From the NCBI GenBank assembly GCA_030682255.1, contig JAUXOK010000016.1, positions 1-64,000 of the forward strand: DNA of 64,000 nt. Direction: 5' to 3'. The DNA is from Bacteroidota bacterium. Lineage in GTDB: Bacteria; Bacteroidota; Bacteroidia; NS11-12g; UBA955. The translations under genes and the position numbers were made by a program. A model generated the notes under the pieces. The model was not told where the DNA came from and did no database searches. It saw only the letters and a list, made by a program, of their open reading frames with translations. Position 1 is the first letter of the stretch. Each line of letters begins with the position of its first letter. This document shows positions 18,401 to 27,842 of this stretch, in pieces.

Positions 18401-21400
18401 GACAATATAATTACAATCCAAATTCAGCTGATTTTGATCCAAATGGGTTATTCCTTAAACCAGAAAATACATGGGGCGGTGTAATGAGAAGAATAGAAAG
18501 CAATGATTTTGAAGCCGCAAATATTGACTATATCGAAATTTGGATGATGGATCCATTTGTATACAATAATACTGGCTCTAACAAAGGTAAATTATACATA
18601 GATTTAGGCAATATTAGTGAAGATATTTTACCAGACAGAAGAAAAACCTTTGAAAATGGATTTAGCCCTTCAGGCAATATTGGAGATGCAGACACCTCGA
18701 TTTTTGGAAGAGTGCCATTATTACCACAATTGAACAATGCATTTGATAACGAACCTACGGCTAGACCTTTTCAGGATGTTGGTCTAGATGGATTGAATGA
18801 TGATGATGAAAGATTGTTTTTTCAAAATTATTTAACCCAACTTGAAAATAATTTTGGCGTTAATTCAAAAATATATCAAGACGCATTAGCTGACCCTTCT
18901 AATGATAATTACCTTCACAACAGAAAAGGTGTTTACGATAATACGCAATCATCAATTATTTCAAGATATAAAAAATTTAATTCCCTTCAAGGTAATTCCA
19001 CATTAGATAAATTACCCGATGGTTCACCAGAAGCTGCAACCAATTTACCAGATAACGAGGATATTAATAACGATTTCACAATGAACCAAACTGAGGATTA
19101 TTTCAATTACGAAATAAATTTAAGTCCTTCAGATTTGGAAATAGGCAAAGGTTTTGTAACAGATATTTCAGAAATAAACAAAACATTGAAGAATGGCAAA
19201 GTTGAGAAAATAAGATGGATACAATTAAAAGTTCCTATTCGTGAATATTCTAAAACTGTAGGAAACATATCTGACTTTAAATCTATACGTTTTATGAGAA
19301 TGTATATGAAGGGCTTTACAGACAGTACTATTTTAAGATTTGCAAACTTTCAATTAGTAAGAGCTGATTGGAGACGATATTTAAATTCACTAACTAGCCC
19401 TGGCGCTGTGGTGCCAATAGACCCAACCGACAATACCGCATTTGTTGTATCAACAGTTAATATCGAAGAAAACGGCAAAAGAACACCAATAAGATATGTT
19501 GAACCTCCTGGAATTAACCGAGTAAGAGACCCTGCTTCGCAAAACTTCGTAGAGCAAAATGAACAATCCCTATCATTAAGAGTATGTAACTTAAAAGGAG
19601 GCGATTCAAGGGCAGCTTTTAAAGCAGTTAATTTTGATATTCGAAATTATAAAAATTTCAAAATGTTTGTCCATGCAGAAGGAACAGAATTGAAAGATGG
19701 CGACATATCTGCATTTATTAGAATCGGAACTGATTTAGTTGGCAACTATTATGAATATGAAATCCCTTTGAAAATCACTCCAGATGGTTCGATAGCAGCA
19801 GATAAAATATGGATGGCCGAAAATGAATTTAATTTTTTATTAGCCGATTTATTTAATTCCAAAACCAAAAGAGAGGAATCCAATGTTCAACTCAATAGAC
19901 CATTTTTTTACTTTAATGAAAAAGGACATAAAATAACCATTTTAGGATTACCTGATTTAAGTAATTTAAGAGTTATTATGCTTGGCGTAAGAAATAATAC
20001 AGATAATCCTAAATGTGGAGAAGTTTGGTTTAATGAAATGCGAGTAACAGAAATTTCAAACAAAGGAGGATGGGCCACAACTGGAAGAGTAGTAGCACAA
20101 ATGGCAGATTTTGCAACCTTATCAGCTTCGGGCAATATTTCAACCATAGGCTTTGGCGGTATAGACCAAAGACTTAATCAAAGAAATTTGAGCGATAATT
20201 ATCAATTTGATTTGTCATCTGCTTTTGAATTGGGTAAATTTTTCTCACAAAAAGCAGGCGTAAACATCCCAATGTTTGTTGGCTATAGCGGTGCGATTAT
20301 GAGACCTAAATTTAATCCATTGAATCCTGATATTGAATTAAAAAATTCGGTTGCACGACTGCCCGAGGATCAGAAAAAAGAAGTATTAAGAGCGGCTGAA
20401 GACTATAACTCAAGATATAGCATTAATTTTACAAATGTCAGAAAAAATGCAGTTGGTGGAGGCAGGATTATGCCATGGAGTATCTCTAACTTTAACCTAA
20501 CATATTCTTATATCCATAATCAAAGGCGAAACATACAAATAGAAGATCATTTTCAAAAATTATATCACGGAAGTATCGGTTATAATTACAGTCCAAAACC
20601 CAAAAATTGGCAACCATTTAATTTTATCAAAAACAAGAAATTAGCCATTATCAAGGATTTTAATATCAACTTATATCCTCAAACAATATTGGTAAGATTT
20701 GATGTTGACAGAATGTATTCAGAAACATTAAACCGAGGAAACGATTTATTTAAACAAATTACGCCTAGATTGTATGACAAAAACTTTACCATGCAAAGGG
20801 TTTACAATGTGAATTACCCTTTGACCAAAAATTTAAAATTAGATTACTCAGCAACCATTAACAGTAGAATTCAAGAGCCATTTGGAGAAATAACCAATCA
20901 AGAACAAAGAGATAGTATAAGAAAAGACTTTTGGGCATTAGGTAGAATGAGAGATTTTAATCAAATCGCTAATTTGAATTACTTAGTGCCTTTTCAAAAA
21001 ATAGGGATTTTAAATTGGATTACTTCAAATTTAAGATATAGTGCAAATTATGGTTGGTCGCAGGCACCTCCTGCGTTTAGTACTTTTGGAAACACAATTT
21101 CAAACAGCAGAGAATTTAATGCTAATACACAATTAAACTTTGTTAATTTGTACAATAAAATTCCAGCATTAAGAAGAATTAATCAAGGGACTAAAAAGAA
21201 AACCACCCCAAAAGATGCTAAAAACCAAGGTTCAGCAGCTACTGATAAAAACGAAAAAGAAAAACCATCCTTTGGCACAGGTTTTTTACGCACATTAATG
21301 ATGGTTAGAAACTTCAACATTAATTATACACTTAGAGATGGTATTACATTGCCAGGCTTTGTTCATCAAATTGATTATTTCGGACAAAATTTTGCTCAGG

Positions 21401-22644
21401 ATGCACCTGGCATTCCTTTTATCTTAGGAAGTCAAAATGAAAATGTCAGATATAATATAGCCAATCAAGGTTCATTATCTAATGACATCCGATTAAATAA
21501 TTTCTTTATTCAAACAAAATCTAAAAACATAACGGGTAGTTCTACTATCGAACCTTTAAAAGATTTTAGAATTCAACTTAATTTTAGCTTAATTCAATCT
21601 AATAACATTCAATCATTATTTAGGTATGATGATACAACACAAGATTGGAGAGATTTTTCGATCAGAGAAACAGGCAATTTCTCAATGACTGGTATATTCA
21701 TCCAAACAGCCAACGACCCTTCAAGCGCAAAAAATGAATGGCGAAGTAAAAATTATGAAAATTTTGAAAACTTTAGATTTGTAGTTTCACAAAGACAAGC
21801 AGAATTAGACTCAAGAGTAACCAACAAAACTATAGATACAACTAATAGAGGTAAGTATTATTATGGTTATGGACCTACAGCACAAAACACTTTAATTCCC
21901 GCCTTTTTAGCCGCCTATACTGGTCAAAATCAAGCTAAAGTTACCCTTAGTCCTTTCAGAAGGATACCATTACCAAATTGGACAATTAATTACAATGGAT
22001 TAAGTAAAATCAAGGCTATTAACAAATATTTTTCTAATATAACAATTCAACATAGATATGTTGGAAACTATAATGTTGGAGGTTATACCAGTAACTTACA
22101 ATTTGATGCATTATCTTCCCCAGAAAATGGCAAAGATTTAGTGAGTGATGTGAATATAAACAACGTTTCGATAAGAGAACAATTTAATCCATTGATTGGA
22201 ATAGATATTACAACTGTAAAAGGGTTGACCACTAATGTCAAATACAATCAATCTAGAAATGTAACTTTATTTGTGCCTAATGCTAACGTTACAGAAATGA
22301 CTAATAAAGAATTTAATTTAAATTTTGGATATAGAGTAAACGGCATTAAATTACCTATAAAAGTAAATGGCAAAAGAATTTATTTAGAAAACGATTTACA
22401 AATAACTGCTGATATTGGCATACAAAACAACTATACTATTATCAGAAGAGTGGACCAAAATAGCAATACAGCAGCAAACGGTCAACGTGTAGTATTTATT
22501 AGACCAAATATCAGATACATGATTAATAACAACATCAATATTGATATTTTCTACGACAGAAGAGCATCCAAACCACATGCTTCGAATGCTTTTCCTACTG
22601 CTCTAACTACCTTTGGAATTAAGTTAAGGTACACCATACAGTAA
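15409..22644 (+). CDS. sprA: SprA, type IX secretion translocon barrel
   Basis: A 2411-residue protein, the usual size of SprA/Sov, the giant 36-strand outer-membrane barrel through which T9SS substrates leave the cell; also needed for gliding in motile relatives. A hydrophobic export segment is at residues 18-40. Recognisable blocks include PSGSAELTFGGNFNTVRNPQ and GLVDIQPSG near residue 205, PQFSARQQRTGQFDFDQKIQ, GVSYLDDFEGAE near 875, and the C-terminal strands ending in GIKLRYTIQ. The start is GTG at 15409. It is a single gene with no ruvA neighbour. The two T9SS-type cargo genes in this window would be its clients. Confidence 0.95.
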   Translation: MSYSKLNFLQPFLGKRHGYLYWFILIGLSAPVFSITYYREFHLTNFLETVLENESVKIEKSSTKSSISNKKIELRQVPADTTKQNTTDTSKESKQPIYPIKDNLNNDKPGYKNNIDLLDPSYKNTIEYNPITKKYDEYKTVGGRKSLVRSMTREEYLQETAKEEQKRYFEQRSKSNAGASGYNNNNKIELIKPPEILDKVFRGGLVDIQPSGSAELTFGGNFNTVRNPQFSARQQRTGQFDFDQKIQLNVVGKIGNALNLAIKYDTDATFDFDNQTKLDWVGKEDQMLKKVELGNVSLPLNGSLIQAGQSLFGIKTDWQFGRLKMSVIATQNKGQRTETTVNGGAQITNFNIQAHNYDQNRHYFLGQFFKDQYDGALSDLPLVASGVFINRVEIWVTNRSGNFENTRDVLSIMDLGESKPYNPAASALIPTLDPRTSNNHNLIYPEFSEGVNANGIRLAKSTIDVLNQNYPAYQQGLDYELLTYARQLNENEYSINQRLGYISLNSALNNDEILGVAYEYTYNGQVYKVGEFASEINSDRANSRILMVKMLKNNIIRTKIPMWELMMKNVYSLGSFNINPTDLNFNVIYNDDPSGADINYMPVQDFPQLSGGNPLIRVMNMDKVNRQQEPKPDGVFDAIEDVTFQSRFGRVIFPVREPFGEYLRSKFDGNNSVADRYIFDALYDSTKWMAEQDVTHNKFFLKGSFKGTSSNEISLNALNVPQGSVVVTANGTRLTENVDFTVDYNGGKVTIINQGILQSGAIIKVSAESNSLFNIQQKTLLGARFDYTANKKLLVGGTILHMYERALTPKTNINDDPLLNTIIGVDFNYNSSSLFLTKLVDKLPFIQTKAESKITAQGEYARLFPGQALGQNKQRGVSYLDDFEGAETTFDLRLLSNWKLASIPQSQPQLFPEWALNAPDKKTWNYQRAQFAWYNIDPTFYRKDRYTPAHIADDVDMQSNHFMREVTVNEVFPNKQIQQGAPNILPTLDLAFFPKERGQYNYNPNSADFDPNGLFLKPENTWGGVMRRIESNDFEAANIDYIEIWMMDPFVYNNTGSNKGKLYIDLGNISEDILPDRRKTFENGFSPSGNIGDADTSIFGRVPLLPQLNNAFDNEPTARPFQDVGLDGLNDDDERLFFQNYLTQLENNFGVNSKIYQDALADPSNDNYLHNRKGVYDNTQSSIISRYKKFNSLQGNSTLDKLPDGSPEAATNLPDNEDINNDFTMNQTEDYFNYEINLSPSDLEIGKGFVTDISEINKTLKNGKVEKIRWIQLKVPIREYSKTVGNISDFKSIRFMRMYMKGFTDSTILRFANFQLVRADWRRYLNSLTSPGAVVPIDPTDNTAFVVSTVNIEENGKRTPIRYVEPPGINRVRDPASQNFVEQNEQSLSLRVCNLKGGDSRAAFKAVNFDIRNYKNFKMFVHAEGTELKDGDISAFIRIGTDLVGNYYEYEIPLKITPDGSIAADKIWMAENEFNFLLADLFNSKTKREESNVQLNRPFFYFNEKGHKITILGLPDLSNLRVIMLGVRNNTDNPKCGEVWFNEMRVTEISNKGGWATTGRVVAQMADFATLSASGNISTIGFGGIDQRLNQRNLSDNYQFDLSSAFELGKFFSQKAGVNIPMFVGYSGAIMRPKFNPLNPDIELKNSVARLPEDQKKEVLRAAEDYNSRYSINFTNVRKNAVGGGRIMPWSISNFNLTYSYIHNQRRNIQIEDHFQKLYHGSIGYNYSPKPKNWQPFNFIKNKKLAIIKDFNINLYPQTILVRFDVDRMYSETLNRGNDLFKQITPRLYDKNFTMQRVYNVNYPLTKNLKLDYSATINSRIQEPFGEITNQEQRDSIRKDFWALGRMRDFNQIANLNYLVPFQKIGILNWITSNLRYSANYGWSQAPPAFSTFGNTISNSREFNANTQLNFVNLYNKIPALRRINQGTKKKTTPKDAKNQGSAATDKNEKEKPSFGTGFLRTLMMVRNFNINYTLRDGITLPGFVHQIDYFGQNFAQDAPGIPFILGSQNENVRYNIANQGSLSNDIRLNNFFIQTKSKNITGSSTIEPLKDFRIQLNFSLIQSNNIQSLFRYDDTTQDWRDFSIRETGNFSMTGIFIQTANDPSSAKNEWRSKNYENFENFRFVVSQRQAELDSRVTNKTIDTTNRGKYYYGYGPTAQNTLIPAFLAAYTGQNQAKVTLSPFRRIPLPNWTINYNGLSKIKAINKYFSNITIQHRYVGNYNVGGYTSNLQFDALSSPENGKDLVSDVNINNVSIREQFNPLIGIDITTVKGLTTNVKYNQSRNVTLFVPNANVTEMTNKEFNLNFGYRVNGIKLPIKVNGKRIYLENDLQITADIGIQNNYTIIRRVDQNSNTAANGQRVVFIRPNIRYMINNNINIDIFYDRRASKPHASNAFPTALTTFGIKLRYTIQ

Positions 22645-22678
22645 TTCGTCATTTTTTCGTCATTTTATTAACAGCCTG

Positions 22679-22686
22679 TATTTTTG
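22679..22686 (+). promoter_or_regulatory. -7 box upstream of the arylsulfotransferase-like gene
   Basis: TATTTTTG at 22679-22686 fits TAnnTTTG. An in-frame TTG codon at 22684-22686 lies inside this box, which argues that translation starts downstream at 22702 or 22714. No clear -33 TTTG was found. Confidence 0.45.
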
Positions 22687-22713
22687 TTAGAATTTATATT
22701 TATGTTTGTCGAT

Positions 22714-25365
22714 ATGCATAAATTTACTTTTACTAAAGTTAGTCTTTTGATTTTATTCTTAACTTTTGTTTTCCTAAATGTCAATTCACAAACAAAAACA
22801 TACGGACTTATCGATAAATTTTCAGGTTCACAAGAAAATGGTTACGTTTTATACTCGCCATTTCTATCAGATACCACTTTTTTAATTAATAAATGCGGAC
22901 AGCGAGTTCATACATGGGTTAACCTCTCGTCTCCAGGTATGTCTCTTTATTTAAAACCAAATGGCAATTTGTTAAAAACAGGCATTTATAAAGATACAAC
23001 ATTTAATCATGCCGGAGGTAAAGCTGGGTTAATAGAGGAATACGATTGGGATGGCAATTTATTATGGAAATATGTTGTAATGAATGATTCTCTTTTACAT
23101 CATCATGACATCGAAATAATGCCAAATGGCAATATATTAGTTTTGGCATGGCATCAAATATCAGAAGCTAGAGCATTAGCATTAGGCAGAAAACCAGAAA
23201 ATTTTGAATATGGTACAGATAAAAAAGTGCTTTGGGGTGAAAAAATCATTGAAATTAAACCACTAGGAACCGATAGTGCAGAAGTGGTTTGGGAGTGGGA
23301 TTTGTTTGATCATTTGATTCAGGATTTTGACCCTCTATTACCTAATTTTGGATTTCCATCAGATTTCCCTCAATTGATGGACATCAATTATGCTTTAGAT
23401 TTAGAAACATTTGATTGGATTCATGCCAATTCAGTGGCATATAATGCAGAATTAGATCAAATAGTTATAAGCGCCCACAATATTTGTGAATTTTGGATTA
23501 TAGACCACAGTACAACTATAGCTGAATCTAAATCTCATTCAGGAGGTAGATACAACAAAGGCGGAGATTTACTTTTTAGATGGGGAAATCCAATGGCTTA
23601 TGGCCATGGAACTATCGCAGATAGAAAATTATTTAGACAACATGATGCACATTGGATACCTAAAGGCTATTTAGACGAGGGTAAAATTATGTTATTTAAT
23701 AATGGATGGGGAAGAGACACCGCTTATTCAACAGTAGAAGTTATTGATATACCTGATTTATCAAACAATAATTACTTATACAATTTACCAATGGGTCCAA
23801 CTTCGGCTCATTGGAAATATAAAGATTCTAATCCTACAAACTTTTATTCTCAAATTATATCTGGTGCAAGAAGATTGCCAAACGGCAACACGTTGATTTG
23901 CGAAGGCACTAAGAGTTTGTTTTTCGAAGTAACGCCAAAGGGTAAAATAGTTTGGAAATATAAAAATCCATACATAGGCAATGTTATACAAACAGATGGC
24001 ACTTCTCCTAAAAATGGATTTGTTTTTAGATGTTCATTCTACCCTGATACCTTTTCAGGATTTAAAAACAAAGAATTATCACCAAAAGGGACTATTGAAA
24101 AAAAACCTCTTCCTTATTCATGTATATATGGCACCCAAGAACCTAAGCTAGTTTCACTAAATCCACATCTACAAAAAGTTAATGTAATGCCAAATGCAAA
24201 ATTGGTCATGAGATTTGACAGAGGTATGATAAAAGGCAACAATGGTGTCATAGAAATATACGCCAATGACTTGTACCATGAAAACATTTTAGTAAACAGT
24301 CAAAATGTGGTAATGGACAATAAAAATGCAATTATTACACCCTCTACTCCCTTCCCTTTAAATGCCAACATTAAAGTAAATGTGCCTGCAAAATCATTTA
24401 AAGATTCGGTTGGGTTATTTTATTCAAAAATAGTGTCAGTTTCAGATTGGACTTTTTCTACGATAGAAGCTTTACCTGAAATAACAAGCTTTTCGCCTTT
24501 ACATACTCAAACTAATGTTTCAAGAAATGCAAAACTAATTATTGATTTTAAAGATTCTATTTTTAAAGGTAATGGCAATATTAAAGTGTATGAAAATTAT
24601 GTAATTAAAGAAATCATCAATGTAAACAGCAACAATGTCTCAATTATTGGAAATAAAGTAATCATAACTTTAACAGACTCATTTATGCCTAATCATTTTG
24701 TTTTTGTAGAAACCGATAGTTGTTTCAGAGATGAGTTAGGCTCAAAGTCTTCACCAATTACTTATGGTTCTTGGTTTTTCAAAACTTTAGATTTATTAAA
24801 ACCAACATCTTTTAATCCAGCTCATTTATCCGTAGATGTTCCAGAAAACTTAAAATTTGAAATTGAATTTAATCATCCTATTCAATTAGGACAAGCAGGT
24901 TCAATAAAAATATTCCAAAACAATGACTTGTTTGAAGAGTTGCAATATACTGACTCAAAAATAAGTATTGAAGGCACTAAATTGAAATTTAACACTTCTG
25001 CTTTATTCACAAAAGGCGCTAAAATAAGCGTTGATATTTCCAATGGTTTAGTTTTAGATTCATTCAACCAAACATATAATGGCATCAGCGCAACAAATTG
25101 GAATTTTAAAATCAATGAACCTTTATCTGTCGTATCAGTTTTAGAAAATAAAAACATCCAAGTATATCCTAATCCATTTAGTGGCTTTGTAAATGTTGTA
25201 AGCAACGAACCAATTTGGTCAGTTGAAATAATCAACATGGAGGGTAAAAAAATAAATCTAACACTTTCTCCTCAACAAACCATTGAATTCAAACAAATAC
25301 CAAATGGTGTTTACATGATAATAATCAATAAAACTAAAGTGTTTAAAGTTTTAAAAGCTGAGTAA
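22714..25365 (+). CDS. Arylsulfotransferase-like secreted protein with T9SS type A sorting domain
   Basis: An 883-residue exported protein. The signal peptide (VSLLILFLTFVFLNVNSQ) fits the ATG at 22714; another ATG is 4 codons earlier. Residues about 30-480 resemble arylsulfate sulfotransferase (ASST) propellers: HHHDIEIMPNGNILVLAWH, WIHANSVAYNAELDQIVIS and a RLPNGNTLICEG strand. Three Ig-like (Big_5-type) modules follow, each beginning with a P-x5-NV-x3-A/LK pattern (near residues 497, 606 and 715). The last 75 residues (YPNPFSG...NGVYMIIINKTKVFKV) form a T9SS type A C-terminal sorting signal. It would act at the surface after export by SprA; the sulfate donor/acceptor is unknown. Confidence 0.82.
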   Translation: MHKFTFTKVSLLILFLTFVFLNVNSQTKTYGLIDKFSGSQENGYVLYSPFLSDTTFLINKCGQRVHTWVNLSSPGMSLYLKPNGNLLKTGIYKDTTFNHAGGKAGLIEEYDWDGNLLWKYVVMNDSLLHHHDIEIMPNGNILVLAWHQISEARALALGRKPENFEYGTDKKVLWGEKIIEIKPLGTDSAEVVWEWDLFDHLIQDFDPLLPNFGFPSDFPQLMDINYALDLETFDWIHANSVAYNAELDQIVISAHNICEFWIIDHSTTIAESKSHSGGRYNKGGDLLFRWGNPMAYGHGTIADRKLFRQHDAHWIPKGYLDEGKIMLFNNGWGRDTAYSTVEVIDIPDLSNNNYLYNLPMGPTSAHWKYKDSNPTNFYSQIISGARRLPNGNTLICEGTKSLFFEVTPKGKIVWKYKNPYIGNVIQTDGTSPKNGFVFRCSFYPDTFSGFKNKELSPKGTIEKKPLPYSCIYGTQEPKLVSLNPHLQKVNVMPNAKLVMRFDRGMIKGNNGVIEIYANDLYHENILVNSQNVVMDNKNAIITPSTPFPLNANIKVNVPAKSFKDSVGLFYSKIVSVSDWTFSTIEALPEITSFSPLHTQTNVSRNAKLIIDFKDSIFKGNGNIKVYENYVIKEIINVNSNNVSIIGNKVIITLTDSFMPNHFVFVETDSCFRDELGSKSSPITYGSWFFKTLDLLKPTSFNPAHLSVDVPENLKFEIEFNHPIQLGQAGSIKIFQNNDLFEELQYTDSKISIEGTKLKFNTSALFTKGAKISVDISNGLVLDSFNQTYNGISATNWNFKINEPLSVVSVLENKNIQVYPNPFSGFVNVVSNEPIWSVEIINMEGKKINLTLSPQQTIEFKQIPNGVYMIIINKTKVFKVLKAE

Positions 25366-25391
25366 TTTATTGTCTTTTCAATTATAAGAAA

Positions 25392-26924
25392 TCAACGAAT
25401 GATTTGAAATAACTTGATGTTTTTATAGGATTTCAAGAATTTTAAACCTACGTATTTTTTTACTTGACCTTCGAATGTTTCTTCATTACTAATGATATAT
25501 TTTAGTTGAGCGTTACCAATAATCGAGCTTAATTTTTCCTCGCTTTGGTCCGAATAAAATCTATACCCTCTCAGATGTAAATAATACAAAATGTTATTGG
25601 GCGAAATATCATAACCTACAAGAACACAGTCGTTTCTACTTATATTAATTGACTGTATTTTATTTTTGAACATTATGTAATCAGAAGGATTTTGATGAGA
25701 TTGTTCCCAATAATTACCAAATGTATATCTTTCAGTAAGATTTTTTTTACCAAAATTATAATGATAGTTGGCGCCAATAATAAGTAATACTAAAATTGCA
25801 ACTTTAAAATACACAAAACTTTTATTTAGCGTACTTAAATAAGCTAAAATATAAATCCAATTCAAAACAAAAGTTGGGAAAAGTGTAATGATATAATAAT
25901 CATGATACCTAAATTGAAACATCATGATAGTTAAAAAAGAAAAAGCCCCCAATGTATTGATAACAGATAAAAACCACAAATGAGATATTGATTTTTTGAA
26001 AAGAAAAAATTGCACAACCAATCCAAAAGTAACTATATAAAATAATGGTAATACAAATGTTTGATCAGGCCAATTGTTTAAATATATGAGCCAAGCATCT
26101 TTGTAATTAGACCAATTAGTCCATTCTGGCAATTGCATTAAAAAATAATCGGCATTGTGGTTAATCGCCAATTGTCGGCTCCATAAGTACCATGTAATTG
26201 GAATTAGAATTGCAAAACACAACTGAAACGCAAGCTCTTTTTTACTGATTATAATGATATTCAAGGGTTTGATATTAGAAAAAACAAGTAAGCTTGTTAA
26301 AGTAAGCCAGTGAACTAAGGATGTTGTTTTTATAGCAACGGATAACCCTAAACAAAGTATAAAAACCACCTTTAAAATGAAAGAATTAGAATTTGGCAGA
26401 TATGCATGCTTGATGTGTAATTTAAAAAACAAATAGAATGCTATAAGAATTAACCCAAAAGATGGAATGTCAGGCAAAAAGCTATTGGCATAGAATAAAA
26501 GAATTGGAGAACTACATAACAAAACAATTAGAACATACGAAATTAACGAGTTTGAATAATTTTTTATCCAATTGAATAGGGCGAAAATGCCAACTGTAAA
26601 AACAAAAAAAGTAATCAATCTGAACCAAAACTCATCGTAACCAAACAATCTATAACTTATGGCTGCGCAATAGCTAATTATAGGGAGTTCACAAGACACA
26701 ATACCATCTTCGCATCTATTTTCATTAACTTCAGGATAAAAAAAGTTAAATCCATTGTAAAAATAGTTCTGAGCCAAAGAGGCTCTATCGCACTGAGCGC
26801 TTTGATGCACGCCCATTGGCGGTAAACTAAAATATTTAAAATATCCAACTGAAAAATAGAAAACACCCCAAAATATCAAGAAATAAAGAGAACGTTTTAG
26901 CCATATGAGGGTTGATTTATTCAA
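25392..26924 (-). CDS. Polytopic membrane glycosyltransferase (ArnT/PMT-like)
   Basis: A 510-residue integral membrane protein with about 10-12 hydrophobic helices. After the first helix comes QCDRASLAQNYF, with the acidic residue that in the PMT/ArnT (GT39/GT83-like, GT-C fold) enzymes is part of the catalytic loop. Helix 4 begins with SPILLFYANSFLPDIPS, another GT-C hallmark (a second acidic loop). A soluble domain forms the C-terminus. It would transfer a sugar from a polyprenyl-phosphate donor to a lipid or protein on the periplasmic face. It lies directly after the rhodanese gene (3 bp) on the same strand, probably by shared transcription rather than shared function. Confidence 0.72.
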   Translation of the reverse strand: MNKSTLIWLKRSLYFLIFWGVFYFSVGYFKYFSLPPMGVHQSAQCDRASLAQNYFYNGFNFFYPEVNENRCEDGIVSCELPIISYCAAISYRLFGYDEFWFRLITFFVFTVGIFALFNWIKNYSNSLISYVLIVLLCSSPILLFYANSFLPDIPSFGLILIAFYLFFKLHIKHAYLPNSNSFILKVVFILCLGLSVAIKTTSLVHWLTLTSLLVFSNIKPLNIIIISKKELAFQLCFAILIPITWYLWSRQLAINHNADYFLMQLPEWTNWSNYKDAWLIYLNNWPDQTFVLPLFYIVTFGLVVQFFLFKKSISHLWFLSVINTLGAFSFLTIMMFQFRYHDYYIITLFPTFVLNWIYILAYLSTLNKSFVYFKVAILVLLIIGANYHYNFGKKNLTERYTFGNYWEQSHQNPSDYIMFKNKIQSINISRNDCVLVGYDISPNNILYYLHLRGYRFYSDQSEEKLSSIIGNAQLKYIISNEETFEGQVKKYVGLKFLKSYKNIKLFQIIR

Positions 26925-26927
26925 TAT

Positions 26928-27524
26928 TTACTTAACAATTGGAATTTTAGTTTCTTTGATTTTATTCAATCCACCATATACATTTTTAATATAAGAGAAG
27001 CCGTTTTTTCTAAGAATACTTGCAGCAATAACACTGCTATATCCACCACTACAATATATGTATATAGGTTTATCTCTTGGTATTTTATTTAAATCATCAA
27101 TAAACGTTTCCAGTGGAAAATTTAATGCCCCTAAAACATGTCCGTCAGCAAATTTTTCAGCATTTCTAACATCAATTACAAATTCTGCTTGAAAATTTAA
27201 ATCTAATTCAAGTTCCTCAGGTGTAATGCTAATAATCATATCTATTGCTCTGTTAGACTCTAGGTAGGTATTATAGCCATTTTTTAAAAAAAACAAATTA
27301 ATATAGCCTAATTCTTCAAGTCTTTTTTTACAAATTTCATTATCATTAGCAATTACTAATATTTCAATAGTTTTATCTTTAATTATTTGAGTTATTTTTT
27401 CATCAAAAGAACCGTTCAATCCAATATTAATTGAACTTGGAATGAAACCTCTTTCAAATATATCTTGAACTCTTGTGTCTAAAATATAATAATCACTAAT
27501 GTGATCGACATCCAAAAAAATCAT
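26928..27524 (-). CDS. Tandem rhodanese-domain protein
   Basis: A 198-residue cytoplasmic protein made of two rhodanese-like domains. The first (residues about 1-100) lacks an active-site cysteine loop: at the expected place it reads VIANDNEIC. The second (about 105-198) has FVIDVRNAEKFADGHVLGALNFP and the active loop YCSGGYS. This pair is what normally follows a metallo-beta-lactamase domain in persulfide-dioxygenase-like proteins of Bacteroidota, but that domain is missing here. It probably handles sulfane sulfur. A TAGGTTTG box ends 5 nt before the ATG. Confidence 0.82.
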   Translation of the reverse strand: MIFLDVDHISDYYILDTRVQDIFERGFIPSSINIGLNGSFDEKITQIIKDKTIEILVIANDNEICKKRLEELGYINLFFLKNGYNTYLESNRAIDMIISITPEELELDLNFQAEFVIDVRNAEKFADGHVLGALNFPLETFIDDLNKIPRDKPIYIYCSGGYSSVIAASILRKNGFSYIKNVYGGLNKIKETKIPIVK

Positions 27525-27529
27525 AGTTG

Positions 27530-27537
27530 CAAACCTA
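27530..27537 (-). promoter_or_regulatory. -7 box immediately before the rhodanese gene
   Basis: The minus strand reads TAGGTTTG from 27537 to 27530, then CAACT and the ATG at 27524. It matches TAnnTTTG exactly; the expected transcription start falls at or next to the ATG. No clear -33 TTG. Confidence 0.4.
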
Positions 27538-27730
27538 CAATATAAAATCGAAAGCTAAAACTTCATAAAATTAAACATTTATTAGATAATTTTCATTTAA
27601 TTTGCAGTCCTTAAAAAAATTAGGTTTATGTTAAGTTTAATATTAAGTGCATCCCAATTATTAATTAGAAAGCAAGTATTTAATTATGAGATTATCAAAC
27701 ATAAATTAAAGTTATTAATAAGCACAATAA

Positions 27731-27789
27731 TGAGAGTTGTCCGAATGGCCTAAGGAAGCATCCCGAACTTTCGGGAGAAAGCGTGTATT
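27731..27789 (+). pseudogene. Truncated tRNA-Ser copy carrying a palindrome
   Basis: GAGAGTTGTCCGAATGGCC at 27732-27750 and GAAAGCGTGTAT at 27777-27788 match the 5' half of the intact tRNA-Ser at 27843. Between them the 5' strand of the anticodon stem is replaced by TCCCGAACTTTCGGGA (27761-27776), a hairpin with a 2-nt spacer. After 27789 the similarity ends: variable arm, T arm and 3' acceptor strand are missing, so it cannot make a tRNA. Confidence 0.7.
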
Positions 27790-27822
27790 AAATAATGAAG
27801 TTTTTTATATGAAAAATGCCAT

Positions 27823-27830
27823 TATTTTTG
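27823..27830 (+). promoter_or_regulatory. -7 box upstream of tRNA-Ser
   Basis: TATTTTTG at 27823-27830 matches TAnnTTTG and ends 12 nt before the tRNA. The -33 position shows only a T run (27801-27806). Confidence 0.4.
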
Positions 27831-27842
27831 CAAACATATTAA

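Noticed and set aside
22684-22713. Upstream TTG start for the arylsulfotransferase-like gene
   Set aside because: The TTG is part of the TATTTTTG -7 box, so it would not be in the mRNA; the signal peptide fits the ATG at 22714.
27732-27842. Second functional tRNA-Ser
   Set aside because: Variable arm, T arm and 3' acceptor strand are missing and the anticodon stem is disrupted by a palindrome.
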